DNA of 64,000 bases from Imbricaverruca yamaguchii (taxonomy: Eukaryota > Arthropoda > Thecostraca > Neoverrucidae). Each line of letters starts with the position of its first letter. Position 1 is the first letter of the stretch. The notes beneath the pieces were generated by a model. The model made no database searches, had not been told where the DNA came from, and saw nothing but the letters and a program-made list of their open reading frames with translations. The translations under genes and the position numbers were made by a program. Positions 48,494 to 59,930 of the stretch are shown here, piece by piece. The stretch covers positions 1,017,001 to 1,081,000 of the forward strand of contig JAOTOL010001457.1 in NCBI GenBank assembly GCA_034440575.1, given 5' to 3'.

Positions 48494-49022
48494 TTAAAGG
48501 AATGTAAAAATGTTCCCAGAGTAGTTTCCTATTAGCGTATGCAGGGCACTGTCGGCGTCCTGCTGTCCTAAAATCTGGCGTCGCAGTGGTTCTAAAAGTA
48601 CGCAACCTACTAAAACATGACATACGGAAAGCGGATCTGAACAGCGTGGGCATAAAGGTGGGTCATCATCGGTAAGTATGTAACCAAGTGTCGCGAATGT
48701 ATGACCTATACTCAATCGGCAAAGTATTACTTCCTCCCGTCGTTGTGCCTGGCTCGACGACCTCCACAATCCTAGTGTTGGCTTCAAAACCCTCAACTTA
48801 CTACACTTTGAATTCCATGCTCGTTGCCATTTTAATCGTATACGTGACAATATAGTAGGATACAAATCTCTTGGAGGGAGCCGTAAGTGGACCTCCCGGC
48901 AATTGGTGATGGCGTGCTTGGCAATTATGTCAGCAGCTTCATTCTCAGCAACTCCGACATGGCTGGGAATCCAGCAGAAAATGACAGTCCTATTGGCGTC
49001 ATTTATGGCGTGAGATGCAAGC
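48494..49022 (-). pseudogene. LINE RNase H domain and C-terminal zinc-knuckle fragment
   Basis: An open minus-strand frame of about 175 codons. It starts with DANRTVIFCWIPSHVGVAEN and EAADIIAKHA, the C-terminal part of an RNase H domain (H-V-G-x-x-x-N-E-x-A-D). Then WQRAWNSK, LRVLKPTLGLWRSSS and REEVILCRLSIGHTFATLGY, and finally LCPRCSDPLSVCHVLVGC, the C-x2-C...H-x3-4-C knuckle-like motif that follows RNase H in I, R1 and Jockey-group LINEs. A stop at about 49023 sits where satellite begins, so it is a 5'-truncated piece. The frame is still intact, which suggests a younger copy than the CR1 relics. The reverse transcriptase is missing. Confidence 0.85.
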
Positions 49023-49220
49023 TAGTTCACAATATCAGACTGGTAGCATCGTCAGACCACTTTGTCAGACTGGTGGTAACGCCAGACCACCTCGCCAGAC
49101 TGGTGGTATCGTCAGACCACAATATTATAATGGTAGTACCACCAGATCACAATATCAGACTGGTTGTATTGTCAGACCACCCTGTCAGACTGGTAGTGTT
49201 GTTAGACTACGCTGCCATAT
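49023..49220. repeat. ~30-bp CAGACTGGTGGTATCGTCAG satellite (right block)
   Basis: About seven units alternating CAGACTGGTGGTA and GTCAGACCAC with 3-8 variable bases between. It abuts the LINE RNase H fragment. Confidence 0.85.
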
Positions 49221-49744
49221 ACGTAGCATTCTGACGGACCGACTGGGGTAGTCCTGCTGACAGATTGATGGGAGTTCGCTTCCTCTCCTGGTGGGAGATT
49301 GCCAGACTAGATGACGTTGGAATAGAATGTCGATGTTGCTCTTCATGGCACAAGCACACATAGAAGAGTCGCGGACAATTTGACGGTACCTAGCTAAAAG
49401 ATCACAGTAAGCCACAAGTCCTATTATAAAGGTACCACCATTGCAACATGTAAGTCACATGTTGCAATGATGCGATGGAAAACACCCTGGGACTCTAAAG
49501 GATGACAGTTAAGGCAGCTAAGCATAACACGACAAAGTTCAGACAACCCAATGTAAGCAAGTATAGACCTGCAGGACGGCTGACAGTTTTCAGCGAACGT
49601 TTTGTCGCAATACTCACTTGATGTTCTGAACATTTAAGGTAAGGAATTCGCTTCACCTGATTAATATGATGTGGAAACCACCTACACACCAATGCATAAC
49701 ACACCGCACCTTGGAAGCTGAGAGGTAGCACACCAACGCGTGGC
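49221..49744. other. Anonymous unique sequence
   Basis: No gene or element recognised. Confidence 0.4.
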
Positions 49745-49910
49745 ACGTCGCACTCTGATGTCACAATGCACCATGGCTGGATCAAGCTATGTTCTGACGA
49801 ATGGTACACTATGTCCTGAACAATGCGCTGCCGAATCTCGCACTATGCATTGCCGAATGTCGCACCATGTCCTTGCGAATAGGCACTTTACTGCTCTATG
49901 GAGCGCCGCA
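49745..49910. repeat. Degenerate ~22-bp CGCACTATG satellite (left block)
   Basis: Six to seven diverged units such as CGCACTATGCATTGCCGAAT and CGCACCATGTCCTTGCGAAT. Confidence 0.65.
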
Positions 49911-50880
49911 CTATTACCCCGCTTACATGAGCAGGTCAGCCGTAAACGGAAATATCTGATGAGGTCGATTTGCAAAAGTTCCGATTGCGTGGCCCGTTTA
50001 CCAGAGCAAAACAGCCACCTTATCAGATTTTTGCGATTTGACGGCTGACGCAATGAGGTGAAAAGTTCCGAATATTTGGCGCACTTTTGCGCTTCTGACG
50101 CATCTGCTCCGAGCAACGGCGTACACAGGCACAATGTGTTATCAATGACCCACGTAGTTAGAGGTTCTTGGGCAAAGACATAGGGAATCTGTGAATTCGA
50201 AGCCTTCACGTAGCCGTTGACATGTTATCGATTGCAACATAGCCCTTTCTTCATCGTGAATCAAATGGCGCCTTGTTTCCGGGCCAGGCTATGTTCTATA
50301 GTTTAGGTTCCAGACTATGTAGTGGTCATTGTTCCAGACGGCCGGGTTCCAGACTGTGCAATAGTCAAATATACAGGGCAAATCAAGTTCACTATGGAAT
50401 TCAATAGACAAATCAACAAAACTCAACCGTTGTCACAAATCCGCAAAATGAACACTCCACCACATCGCAAAACTAACGATTGGGGCACGTATAACGTGAC
50501 GTCTCAGCGCCCCTTTCAGCTGTTACATGTTTTTTGTGTGTTTCATCACCAGGTTTACAATTCTAATTAAAAACCAGACGGTTATTTTCATAATTATCCT
50601 AACTTTACTCAAAACTTAGCAAAAAATAGCTTCAAGAAGTGTCTTGATCCATGCAGCCGTACCGTTATTTGTGCACGTTTGGCGCTTATCCCAAACTTCC
50701 ATCTACCGAATCGTAAATTTGCATCAAGCTTTTTGCATGTTTTGCTACGGAAAAGCCCGTTTACAAGAACATTATTTTTGTAAGTTTTCCTAATCGCATC
50801 GTATTCGGAAGTTTTGCTGCTCATGTATGATGTGACCAGTGACCAGACCAGGCCACATCATACATGTACTACTGCAGTGG
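49911..50880. other. Anonymous unique sequence
   Basis: No gene or element recognised. Confidence 0.4.
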
Positions 50881-50899
50881 TACAGTGTGCACGAGTGAT

Positions 50900-51015
50900 A
50901 TGTGTCGCACTATGCCCTGACAAGCCTCGCACCATGCCCTGACAAGCCCCGCACCATGCCCCGACGAGCGGCGCACTATGCCCCGACGAGTGGCGCACTA
51001 AGCTCTGACGAGCGG
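50900..51015. repeat. 22-bp CGCACCATGCCCTGACAAG satellite (right block)
   Basis: Five units at 22-bp spacing, changing from CCTGACAAG to CCCGACGAG. Related to the block at 49745-49910. Confidence 0.88.
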
Positions 51016-51246
51016 CTCGCATTGCCAGCGCTGTGAAAACAAACCAGTGCGCCGCCAGTAAACATTGGCCGACTCGGCCGGGCGTCCTGACCGGCCGGAC
51101 GATGGCCGTCTTATCGCCTCGCCAGTGTCGCCGCCCCTCCCCTCATCCAGTGTCCCCTGCCTCGCCTCTGTCAGCTTTCTCACTTCCTCACCTGCGGTTC
51201 CTCACCCCAGTTGCCACGTCACCTTGCTTCACCTCACCTCACCAGC

Positions 51247-51279
51247 TTTAAAGACATAAAGACATAAAGACATAAAAGA
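51247..51279. repeat. 10-bp repeat AAAGACATAA
   Basis: Three tandem copies of AAAGACATAA. Confidence 0.9.
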
Positions 51280-51330
51280 TTAGAGCAACAATAAGCAGCA
51301 AGGGTCCTTCTTGGGTTCACTCTGTAAACT

Positions 51331-51359
51331 TTTTGTCAAGTCTTTTTGACTTGACAAAA
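51331..51359. other. Perfect hairpin beside a LINE end
   Basis: Arms TTTTGTCAAGTC (51331-51342) and GACTTGACAAAA (51348-51359) with a TTTTT loop. On the minus strand it lies just beyond the last recognisable residues of the LINE relic. Confidence 0.85.
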
Positions 51360-52093
51360 GTCTTTTGCAAGTCTTTTGCAGCGAGATATGCTCATCTTGA
51401 CCTGTTATTGCCCTAAAGACCTTCAAATCATCCGCAATTTCAAAACTTTACTGCTTAGGCCACTTTCAATGTTATTTACAAATATAATGAACAGTAGTGA
51501 CCCCAGTACTGACCCCGGGGGGGCCACTAAGAACATTTTCCATGATGACTTTGTACCATTTAGCATCACTCTTTGCTGTCTATCTGAAAGCCAAACTCTA
51601 TCCATTTTAGATGCTACCTGCAATACCATGGGACTTAAGCTGTATCATTAACCGTTTATGAAGTACTTTGTCAAGGCCTTACTAAAGTCAAGATATGCTA
51701 CATCAACCTGATTTCCTGATCAAATTGTTCTGTGGCGAAGTTAAAAGTCCAAGAGGTTTGTGAGACACGATCGTCCTTTTCTAAACCCATGTTGAGTATC
51801 TTGAATCAACCTGCTACCTTCCAGATAACTAACTATTCTATCCTTGATAATTGATTCAAGTACCTTGCAGACTAGGGATGTGAGACTTACTGGCCTATGT
51901 TTTTAACTTTCCTCTTTCTCGTTTCTTGAAAATAGGAACTACATTTGCCCTTTTCCAATCGGTTGGAATTTCATTTTGTGAAACTGATCTACAAAATATT
52001 ATACTAAGTGGAAATGCCAGTTCCTTTTAGTTTCCCGTAACACCTAGCATAAATATCATCAGGTCCTGCTGCCTTGTTTGGCTTGTTTGGTTT
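51360..52093 (-). pseudogene. CR1-like LINE reverse-transcriptase relic
   Basis: Minus-strand pieces in the expected order: KPNKAAGPDDIYARC (about 52090), IPTDWKRANVVPIFKKRERG (about 51960), VSHP / RYLNQ, NMGLEKDDRVSQTSWTFNF (about 51780), DKVLHKRLM and KSHGIAGSI (about 51660), WLSDRQQRVMLNGTKSSWK (about 51590), PPGSVLGSLLFIIFVNNIES (about 51510) and ADDLKVFRAITG (about 51420). Apart from frameshifts it is well preserved, and the catalytic A-D-D is still readable. It covers the whole reverse-transcriptase core and stops soon after A-D-D, so both ends are truncated. Confidence 0.88.
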
Positions 52094-52235
52094 ACGTCGC
52101 TCTGGTAGGACACCTGTCTTCTCCCTCGTTCGCCTGACACGCACCATGGTGCGCCTGAACTCGCAACGTTCGGGAGAGCAACGAATGAAAATAATTTTTG
52201 GGTGCATGATGAGTGATTCGCTGCATAAAAATTTA

Positions 52236-52331
52236 TATTAAAAAAAAAAAAAAAAAAAATAATAAAACATAAAACAAATATATATATAAATTATCTATAT
52301 GCAATATATATATTATATATATATATATATA

Positions 52332-52369
<38 letters not shown>

Positions 52370-52370
52370 T
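52236..52370. repeat. Poly-A followed by TA microsatellite
   Basis: About 20 A (52240-52259), then AT-rich DNA and (TA)n at 52311-52365 interrupted by TGCATA. Confidence 0.93.
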
Positions 52371-53439
52371 ATTATGAACGGTTAGCCAAGTGTGTGACAA
52401 TGGAAACCACTGCTCCATGGATGTCGTTGCAAAGCGCTTGCGGTATTTTGAATCATATCCTCAGCACAGTTGAGTAAGTAATGACAAGAGGTGACAGTCG
52501 CCTCTCGTTGGAGAAGCTGACGAAGTGCTTTCGGTAGGTCAGGGTTAATTGGCGCAATATGGATACATATATGTGAGTTCAACCGGCCCACCACATCTCA
52601 AAGTGGTAATCAGTAAAATTGACTAATGCTCACGTATGCCGCCGAAACTGTTTAAAAAAAAAATTATCATGAGCCATCCAGTGACATCCAATGAGTGGAG
52701 GACACACTGGGTTACAAATTGGGCAACGCTTTCAACAATGCGCAGCCGCTCAACTGGCGCTGACTTAATGTTTGTAATGTCTGGGAACCGGCCTTGTCAT
52801 TAGCTATCTGCCAATTAGCTGCGGCCTTCCGAGAAAAGTGCATGCATGCTTACTGCGATGGTAAGTTGATATTCTGGTTTATGCCTGACCACACGCTGCC
52901 TGAAATGTCGTCACAGAACAAAACTGGGACGTCGCAAATGTATCACGTGCGTCATTCATCACACGTACTGTTGGTAAGAAGTTTCCGTGAAGTATGCATC
53001 AGTGCCATGTATTTCGGGTGAGCCACACCCGAAGGTGTCTGTCCGCAGTCGTGTGCGGCTGGCACGTATCTACCATGAGCGAACACGTCGACGGGAATCC
53101 ATACGAGTTCCCTGCTGGTTTCTAGGGTCTCGCGCCGGGGTCGACCACCTGGCGTACAGTCTCGGTTGAAAACATCATTCACTACCAATCTGCCTGCGGG
53201 CTGTGTGCACGAGGTGCCGGGCCCGACTTGACGTCGGATGTAATCAACACCCCCGGAAACCCCTGCCAGGGTGTTCACCACGGTGGCCGGCTGGACGACG
53301 TCCCACTTGTATTTGGACAGCGGTGGGGGCGGGAGCACGGACACTTCCGACTTTGCGGGCTGGCGAATGAGCTGCGACACTAATCGAAGCTGCGCCGCTT
53401 GGAACGACGAGATGGCCCGCTGCGCAACCTCAGGCCGGA
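52371..53439. other. Anonymous sequence
   Basis: No gene recognised with confidence; the last 490 bases belong to a long minus-strand open frame (see 52952-54052). Confidence 0.4.
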
Positions 53440-54052
53440 GCGGCTCAACCGGCACATTCGCGTCCTGTCCCTCGGCCGCCACATTCGCGTCCTGCCCCTC
53501 GGCCGCCACATTCGCGTCCTGCCCCTCGGCCGCCACATTCGTGTCCTGCCCCTCGGCCGCCACATTCGCGTCCTGCCGCTCGGCCGCCACATTCGCGTCC
53601 TGCCCCTCGGCCGCCACATTCGCGTCCTGCCCCTCGGCCGCCACATTCGTGTCCTGCCCCTCGGCCGCCACTCTGCCTGGCCGCCACATTCGCGTCATGC
53701 CGCTCGGCCGCCACATTCGCGTCCTGCCGCTCGGCCGCCACATTCGCGTCCTGCCGCTCGGCCGCCACATTCGCGTCCTGCCCCTCGGCCGCCACATTCG
53801 TGTCCTGCCCCTCGGCCGCCACATTCGTGTCCTGCCCCTCGGCCGCCACATTCGTGTCCTGCCCCTCGGCCGCCACATTCGTGTCCTGCCGCTCGGCCGC
53901 CACATTCGCGTCCTGCCGCTCTGCCGGCAGCGGAAAATATCGCCAGCCATGTGAGCGGCGTTTGAACAAGCTGCCTGAGTGGACTGCCGCCTGCCACCAT
54001 GCATCCACTGCCTGTCTGTCGCATCCGCCCGGTTCTGGCGCAAATAGAACAT
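52952..54052 (-). other. 366-codon open frame across a 27-bp satellite, doubtful gene
   Basis: A continuous minus-strand frame. The first 33 residues are unique, the middle is nine-residue repeats (first GRTRMWRP-type, then after a spacing change E-G-Q-D-A-N-V-A-A), and about 140 C-terminal residues are non-repetitive (PVEPLRPEVAQRAISSF, LPPPPLSKYKWDVVQPATV, then Gly/Arg-rich). No family, signal peptide or membrane segment recognised. A 27-bp unit without stops stays open for free, and unit-to-unit changes are mostly non-synonymous in this frame, which argues against coding. A short real exon within 53200-53440 remains possible. Confidence 0.2.
53445..53930. repeat. 27-bp minisatellite, CTCGGCCGCCACATTCG core
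   Basis: About eighteen units of CTCGGCCGCCACATTCG(C/T)G followed by TCCTGCC(C/G). One spacing disruption lies near 53668-53690 (CTCTGCCTGGCCGCC). Variants G/C at the last position and C/T in the centre are grouped in neighbouring units, as expected from slippage or gene conversion. Confidence 0.96.
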
Positions 54053-55080
54053 CCGATTTTGTATTTGATTAATCTTGATCTTGTGTAGGCAATCGTCACC
54101 GGACAGTTCCGGTTACCACAGACAGTCACGCTATCAACAATACAACTACAACACAATCACAGCTGTGCTACTGGGCAGGCACGTCTCAACGTGAAAATTC
54201 ACGCACGCATTCGCACACAAAACAAACATGAGAGTACGGATACAAAAGTCGCCAAAAGGTCACATAACTAAATCTGGTAGCGTATGTGTTGAACGACAAC
54301 AATGTGAAAAGACTGGCAAGTGTCGTAGAACGACGTCGAAGCTAAGTTTTTCAAACTCACTTGTCAGTCACGGAGCAAGCCGCTGATGCAAAAACTATTA
54401 AGAAATGGCTTACATCACACATTAAGTAATATGTCGATCGATTCGTGATGGGTTTAAGCGCTTTATGTCTTGTGCAATCGATGCGCCCCCAAACTACAAT
54501 ACGATTGGTTTTAAGCGAGAACATGGTGAGAAGTATCAATTGACAAAATGCATACATAGGTGTAGGAAGTGAAGATACTCTAAGAACGAGTTTGTCATAT
54601 TCACCAAGATGTTCCGAATAAGCAGCATGTTTTGCTTCGGCTCCCAACCACCCTTTCGTCGATTTAAAATGTTTGAAATGCCAGAGTTGGTCAGGATATA
54701 ACACAGCAGTAGCATATACTATCATGGGACAGGCATCGCAGCCGCCATGCAAAAATAATTATCGTAGTGTGGTATTACACTTCAATATTTTCACTTCAGT
54801 TTGTAATTTTTTTTTATAACTGTATAAATATAAGTATATATGTATATAAATGGCTAGCCCAGGTGCACCATGCAACCATTAGACAGGATGTTAAAGCATT
54901 CTCATATACGATCAAGGAGAGTGAAGATAAGCGCATTCTCATTTTCTTTGCTTCTAAGTCAATCTACGAGATCAGCTAAGCCCGATCGATTGCTACTTTT
55001 GCCGAATGGTAATTTTCAGACTGCTCAAGGTCTTCTGACAGGTCCCGTGGTTACGCTGTCGCTTGTCATGCCCAGTCTCG
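53931..55080. other. Anonymous unique sequence
   Basis: AT-rich DNA; no gene or element recognised. Confidence 0.45.
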
Positions 55081-55239
55081 TCAGGTCTACACCCCTGTAC
55101 CACAGGACTTGACGAGTTATCTGATGTTCTCCATCAGGTCTACACCCCTCTCCCACAGGACTTGACGAGTTATCTGATGTTCTCCGTCAGGTCTACACCC
55201 CTGTACCACAGGACTTCACGAGTTATCTGATGTTCTCCG
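55081..55239. repeat. 53-bp tandem repeat, three copies
   Basis: Units starting TCAGGTCTACACCCCT at 55081, 55134 and 55187, exactly 53 bp apart, nearly identical; each contains GACGAGTTATCTGATGTTCT. Confidence 0.95.
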
Positions 55240-55303
55240 GGCTGGCGCAAATTGTTGTCAGCAGTGTGAATTGAGCCAGATCAACAACCTGTGCTGTGCT
55301 CAT

Positions 55304-55335
55304 ACATCAGTAAAGACATGAGTCTTTACTGATGT
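55304..55335. other. Perfect 14-bp hairpin
   Basis: Arms ACATCAGTAAAGAC (55304-55317) and GTCTTTACTGATGT (55322-55335) around an ATGA loop. GATGTTCT follows, as in the preceding 53-bp repeat, so it may be a foldback end of that array. Confidence 0.9.
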
Positions 55336-55914
55336 TCTTTCATCTTTCATCCTCAGCATGAATTTGTGTTAACTGCAGATAAATCAGAAATCCACGATTT
55401 ATCCCCGGGTAACTGTGATTCCAAAAATTACGGTGGAAAAAAATGTCAAGCCAAGTTTCAGAGGTAGTGACAAATTTCAAATGCAGTTGGCGTACGGTAA
55501 ATTTGCAACTCTGCTGTGAGTGGATGATTTCCACATCCGCTACCATGTCCGAGAACGACAACACGGAGCAGGGGCGTGGGAAGCAGAGGGACAAAGTAGA
55601 CAGCCCTTTCTCCTTACTCAACTTTCTCAACTTTGGAAAATGGCTCGTCCACCTCAAATTTTGAGACAGTTTCTGCGCTACGGGATGGAGGGTCGCTGCG
55701 GAACCGACTGGCTGTGGAGCGGAGGCGAAAGCACCATCGTAAGGACGGCAACGGTGGGACGCGGGCAGCGTGACGTCATCGTCGGCGCCGATGTCGACAG
55801 CGCCGCGACCGCGTCACTCAGCGGAGCCATGTTGGACGCACGCTTTGTGTGAGAACGCCGGCGGCAAAGGCGGGTCGGCAGGTGACGACGGCAGTCGGCT
55901 GACGGGCCGGCCGA
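55336..55914. other. Anonymous sequence
   Basis: No gene recognised; GC-rich towards the right, with one perfect TGACGTCA at 55771-55778. Confidence 0.4.
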
Positions 55915-55975
55915 CGACGAAACGAGGACCGACGACGAAACGAGGACCAACGACGAAACGAGGACCGACAACGGA
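55915..55975. repeat. 18-bp repeat GACGACGAAACGAGGACC
   Basis: Three tandem units plus a partial one. Confidence 0.93.
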
Positions 55976-57408
55976 GCTTGGGCCGGTGACGAATGCCCAG
56001 TGTTTGCCGAATGCCTCAGTACCCCTCCCCCGGTACTTCGCCGTCTTTGATGTCGCAGACCAGGGAAGGCAGGAAAGTAAAGAAAGCATCATCTAGCAGT
56101 CAAGCCATCTGCCATCATCCCGAGAAGTTGAGTATGAATCTACACTATAATAGATTATGAATATGGAATGTAGAATATAAATGTGTATGCTAATTTGTGG
56201 CGTGCACTCGACCCAGTCGCGCAGAAAATGTTCTGGTGCAGTGAATGCAACACTTATTCGGATGTAGAAAGAATGATGTCAACGAGCCTCGCGCTAGACA
56301 TTTGAGTGAAAAAGTGCATACAACATCAAATAAATTATTGAAACGAAAAGTACATTGACTACGCACGGACAAATGATCCCCTAAACTTTCGAAGTGTTGA
56401 AATGAAACATTATGGGGCAGCTTGTATTCATGCTCGAGGACGTACAACTCTGGGTAGCTAAGAACCATATTGTGACGCTAACTGTCACAAAGTTGGAGGA
56501 CGAATATTATTCTGAAGTTGGTTTTTTTATGCAACGCCCGTGCATGCTAGGCTGCAGTCGATGTTAAATTCGTCCAAAGCCAGGGAAGGAGGTCGGCTGT
56601 CCGCTGTGCTCCCGGCTCCCGCTCCCCTAAAGAACCCACTCACATATCACCAACGGAGGCAGTTCTCTACCATTGGCATTTATGAAACAAATACAACGCT
56701 TGCGTCTACAGTTTTTCCATTTGAGATTGCTGTAAATATTTACCATTCTGCCATTTCTCCTTGAAATAAAATCACACAAAGCATTTACATATCGAATACG
56801 TTCATAACCATCACATATCGAATAGCCTTCCAAACGTGTGACTATTGTTATCGGCAATGGATATCTGAAGATTTGTGATTGGCTAATCCAGTTTCCAAGT
56901 GCAGATATTACGACATCTGGTTTTCCACTACGAATCACACCGCCTTTTGGCGCCTGCAGGAGGGAGCCAACAAATATATCCCGGATGTCGATTTCGTGTG
57001 TCGCTCACGAACGCTGAAAATAGGAAAACGCTTCCATCAACTGTCACAAGTCATTTCGCGGTGCCTGCCGACACATGTTGCCGACACCAGGGTACCTGCC
57101 GTCAGGCACTGTGAACACCAAGGTCAAATGGTGTTGCAAACAAATCTGACGCCGCCGACATCTGACGTCAAGCTCACGGATCAATTGGCGGCTGACGACA
57201 TCACCAGCCGATGACTCGAGCTGCACTCGTGCATCACAACCGACCGACTCCGCCGATTCGCCGCTGAATAGCCGCAGACACCGCGCGCGTCAGCTGTTAC
57301 CGCCACGACCGGTGAGCGGCACAGCCGGCGGGATCGATTGAGCTGTCGCCGTCATTCAGTGATGAGGTGTTTGGGAAGACGATTGCTTGACCCTCGGGAC
57401 CGCACGCA
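55976..57408. other. Anonymous unique sequence
   Basis: No gene recognised; one perfect TGACGTCA at 57163-57170. Confidence 0.45.
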
Positions 57409-57780
57409 AAGCGAGCGATCACACAAATCACAAACACCGAACCACGGACGCAAACACAAATCGCACACACCGAACCACGAACACAAACACAAACCACATA
57501 CACAAATCACAAACACCGAACCACGAACACAAACACAGACCAGGTGCACAAACACAAATCACAAACACCGAACCACGGACACAAATACAAACCACCAACT
57601 CAAACACAAACCACGAACACCTAAACAAACCACGTACCGAAACACAAATCATAAACACCGAACCACGAACACAAACAAATAAATAAACGCCAATCACAAA
57701 CACAAATCACCAACACAAGTCACAAACGCAAATCATACACGCAAATCACGAACACAAATCACACACGCAAATCACGCCAG
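57409..57780. repeat. Degenerate CACAAA / ACCGAACCACG satellite
   Basis: Mixed units of ACACAAATCACAAACACCGA and ACCACGAACACAAACAC, with no single fixed period (roughly 30 bp on average), changing to CACAAATCACGAACG-like units at the right. Plus-strand Thr/Asn/His and minus-strand Val/Cys/Phe frames are artefacts. Confidence 0.9.
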
Positions 57781-58384
57781 CCGCAGATAGCCACGAGACG
57801 CCACCTGGTTCCTCGCCGGCTTCTCAGGGCGACCACGTTCGGGTATCCAGGTGGAGTGCAGTAGCTGTTGTGGGCGACGTATCGTGCGCTGCATGTGTCG
57901 ACCCCTCTGTGAAATCCCAATGGTAACAAGGCTGTCGAGGTTGCGGTGTGTTAAAAAAAAGTGTCTCCTCTATTGGTCTGGCTGTTCGGTTGGTTGGCTG
58001 CCGTTTCAACCGCTCCAGGCCAAGGGCGGCGCCTTGCCTTGCTTCAGTTGGCCTTGCGTTAGTGGCGGGAGAAGTGTCGGAAAATTGTGACTGCTCTCCG
58101 TGACCCAGCAGACGCCAGACAGTCTTGGTGTCGCAGCAGATGACTCGGCACCAGCCCGTCGCCTGTTTCTACTCGTCCGCTCGAGGAGCGAGCTTTTGTG
58201 AGACGCGGTGTCAGTCCTCACTTGACGAGGGCGCTGACGTGTAGTGCAAATATCGCCACCGATATATGCCAACTTTGATGGAAAATCGCATGCGATGGAA
58301 CATTCGGTTGCCGTGAAGTTAACAGTGATAAAAGCACATCTCTCTTTGGGAAATTTAGGATGTGGTGGTATTGGAGAATGCGGT
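57781..58384. other. Anonymous unique sequence
   Basis: No gene or element recognised. Confidence 0.45.
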
Positions 58385-58556
58385 TCATTCTTTTATTCAT
58401 TCTCCTCTATCTCCACTTCACTCTCGCTTCACTTTCTCTCTCTCTTTCACTTCACCTTCACCCTCACCCTCAACCTCACTCTCACTCTCAACTCTCACTC
58501 TCTCTTTCTCACTCTCACCCTCACCCTCACCCTCTATCTTCTCACCCTCTCTCTCA

Positions 58557-58624
<68 letters not shown>

Positions 58625-58628
58625 TCGC
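58385..58628. repeat. CT-rich tract
   Basis: CACTCTC and CACCCTC units (58400-58555), then (CT)n at 58560-58628 with one CTAT interruption. Confidence 0.95.
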
Positions 58629-58739
58629 CTGCCGATGCTTCCCCACCTCTCCTTTCATCCGACCTCTTCCTAAATCTACCTCAAAGTAATTCACGTCCGA
58701 CTTATGTGTGCTTAGAAAAGTTTCGGCAAACTGAAACAC

Positions 58740-59235
58740 GTCACCAATTCCTCGGCTCCACAGCTCGGTCTTCTCCGCTGCGTGCCGACTCCCCGGGGGT
58801 CCCGAGGCAGGCAAGCAGAGCCGAAACTGTGTGCTGCCTCCACGCAAGCGGAATCGAACTGTGCGCAAATGTCACGGGCTGCGGAGGAAACCCGGTACTG
58901 CCAGCCGTCAATCGGACTCCGGGCGACCCGGCGTACCGATCTGGCCGAGCCGGCCGGCCGGCCGACGCCTTGTGCACGCACTCCCGGCCGTCGCGAGCCC
59001 TCTAAACAAACACACCGCCGGCGCCGGCCGGTCGTTCGCGGCCGCGCCACAAACGTAGCCGGCTCCGCCGCCGGCGACATTTGCGACGCGGCGGGCCGGA
59101 AGCGAAGCCGCAGGGGGTCTTGCCGAGCCGGGCGTCCAAGCGCGCTCAGCGTCGGCGGGAGGCGAGTTGTTCTCACCGCGGCAGAAATCGTCGGCCGATG
59201 CGGAGACGCTGCGATGACGCGGAGACGCTGTAAAG
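58740..59235. other. CpG-rich block
   Basis: GC-rich, open in up to four frames on both strands (up to 190 codons). No protein family or clear splice signals. Confidence 0.35.
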
Positions 59236-59930
59236 TCGGAATATTTCCTCAGGGAAGCAGGCATAAAAACAAAACTAATTGTGGCTTTGGCAATGCTGAC
59301 GAATGCAAGGTTTATAGTTCGACGCGACTCAGATCTGAAGCAGATCTCAGGTAGCCTGTGAAATTATAATAAATGAGTTATCAGGCACGAAGGCTTTGAC
59401 TCGGATCTCAGAACTACGTCCTCTCAGACCACAAGCTTGTGCTGATAATAGCTGGCTTGATCCGGCTCAGGGAGAAGAAAATGCCGGGACTAAGCTTTTC
59501 CAAACCGCAGAGTGACTCATCAATTGCCTCTTGAGAATGTCGTGTCGAAACGTATTGCCATAAGTTCACCACTAAGCGCCTCAAGAGCAAAAACCGTGCA
59601 GACAATTATAACAACGTCCGGTAATATAAACAACATCGTTTTGCGCAGCCACAATCTCGAGCAGGACATCTTGTTGTATTGAGCGTAATTGTTTCGATGT
59701 CTTGACATCTTGATCTTGACTCGATCTTTATGGTTGGCTCATGTGTATCGCACTGTGTGGGGTAGTAAGCTTCAGCACACACCACACTCGTTGTGCAGAA
59801 CCAGACCTTGTCGTTCATCGCCAGACTTCCACACGTTGACCTGATGTGTTTAGAGATGAGCCTATCGCTACACATGACGTCTGCTGAACAGTGCTAGCTT
59901 TCGAAACCCGAGACCACTGGATCACGATGG
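59236..59930. other. Anonymous unique sequence
   Basis: No gene or element recognised. Confidence 0.45.

Noticed and set aside
55304..55335. Histone mRNA 3' stem-loop
   Set aside because: The stem is 14 bp with an ATGA loop; the histone stem is 6 bp with a 4-base loop and different conserved bases, and there is no histone reading frame nearby.
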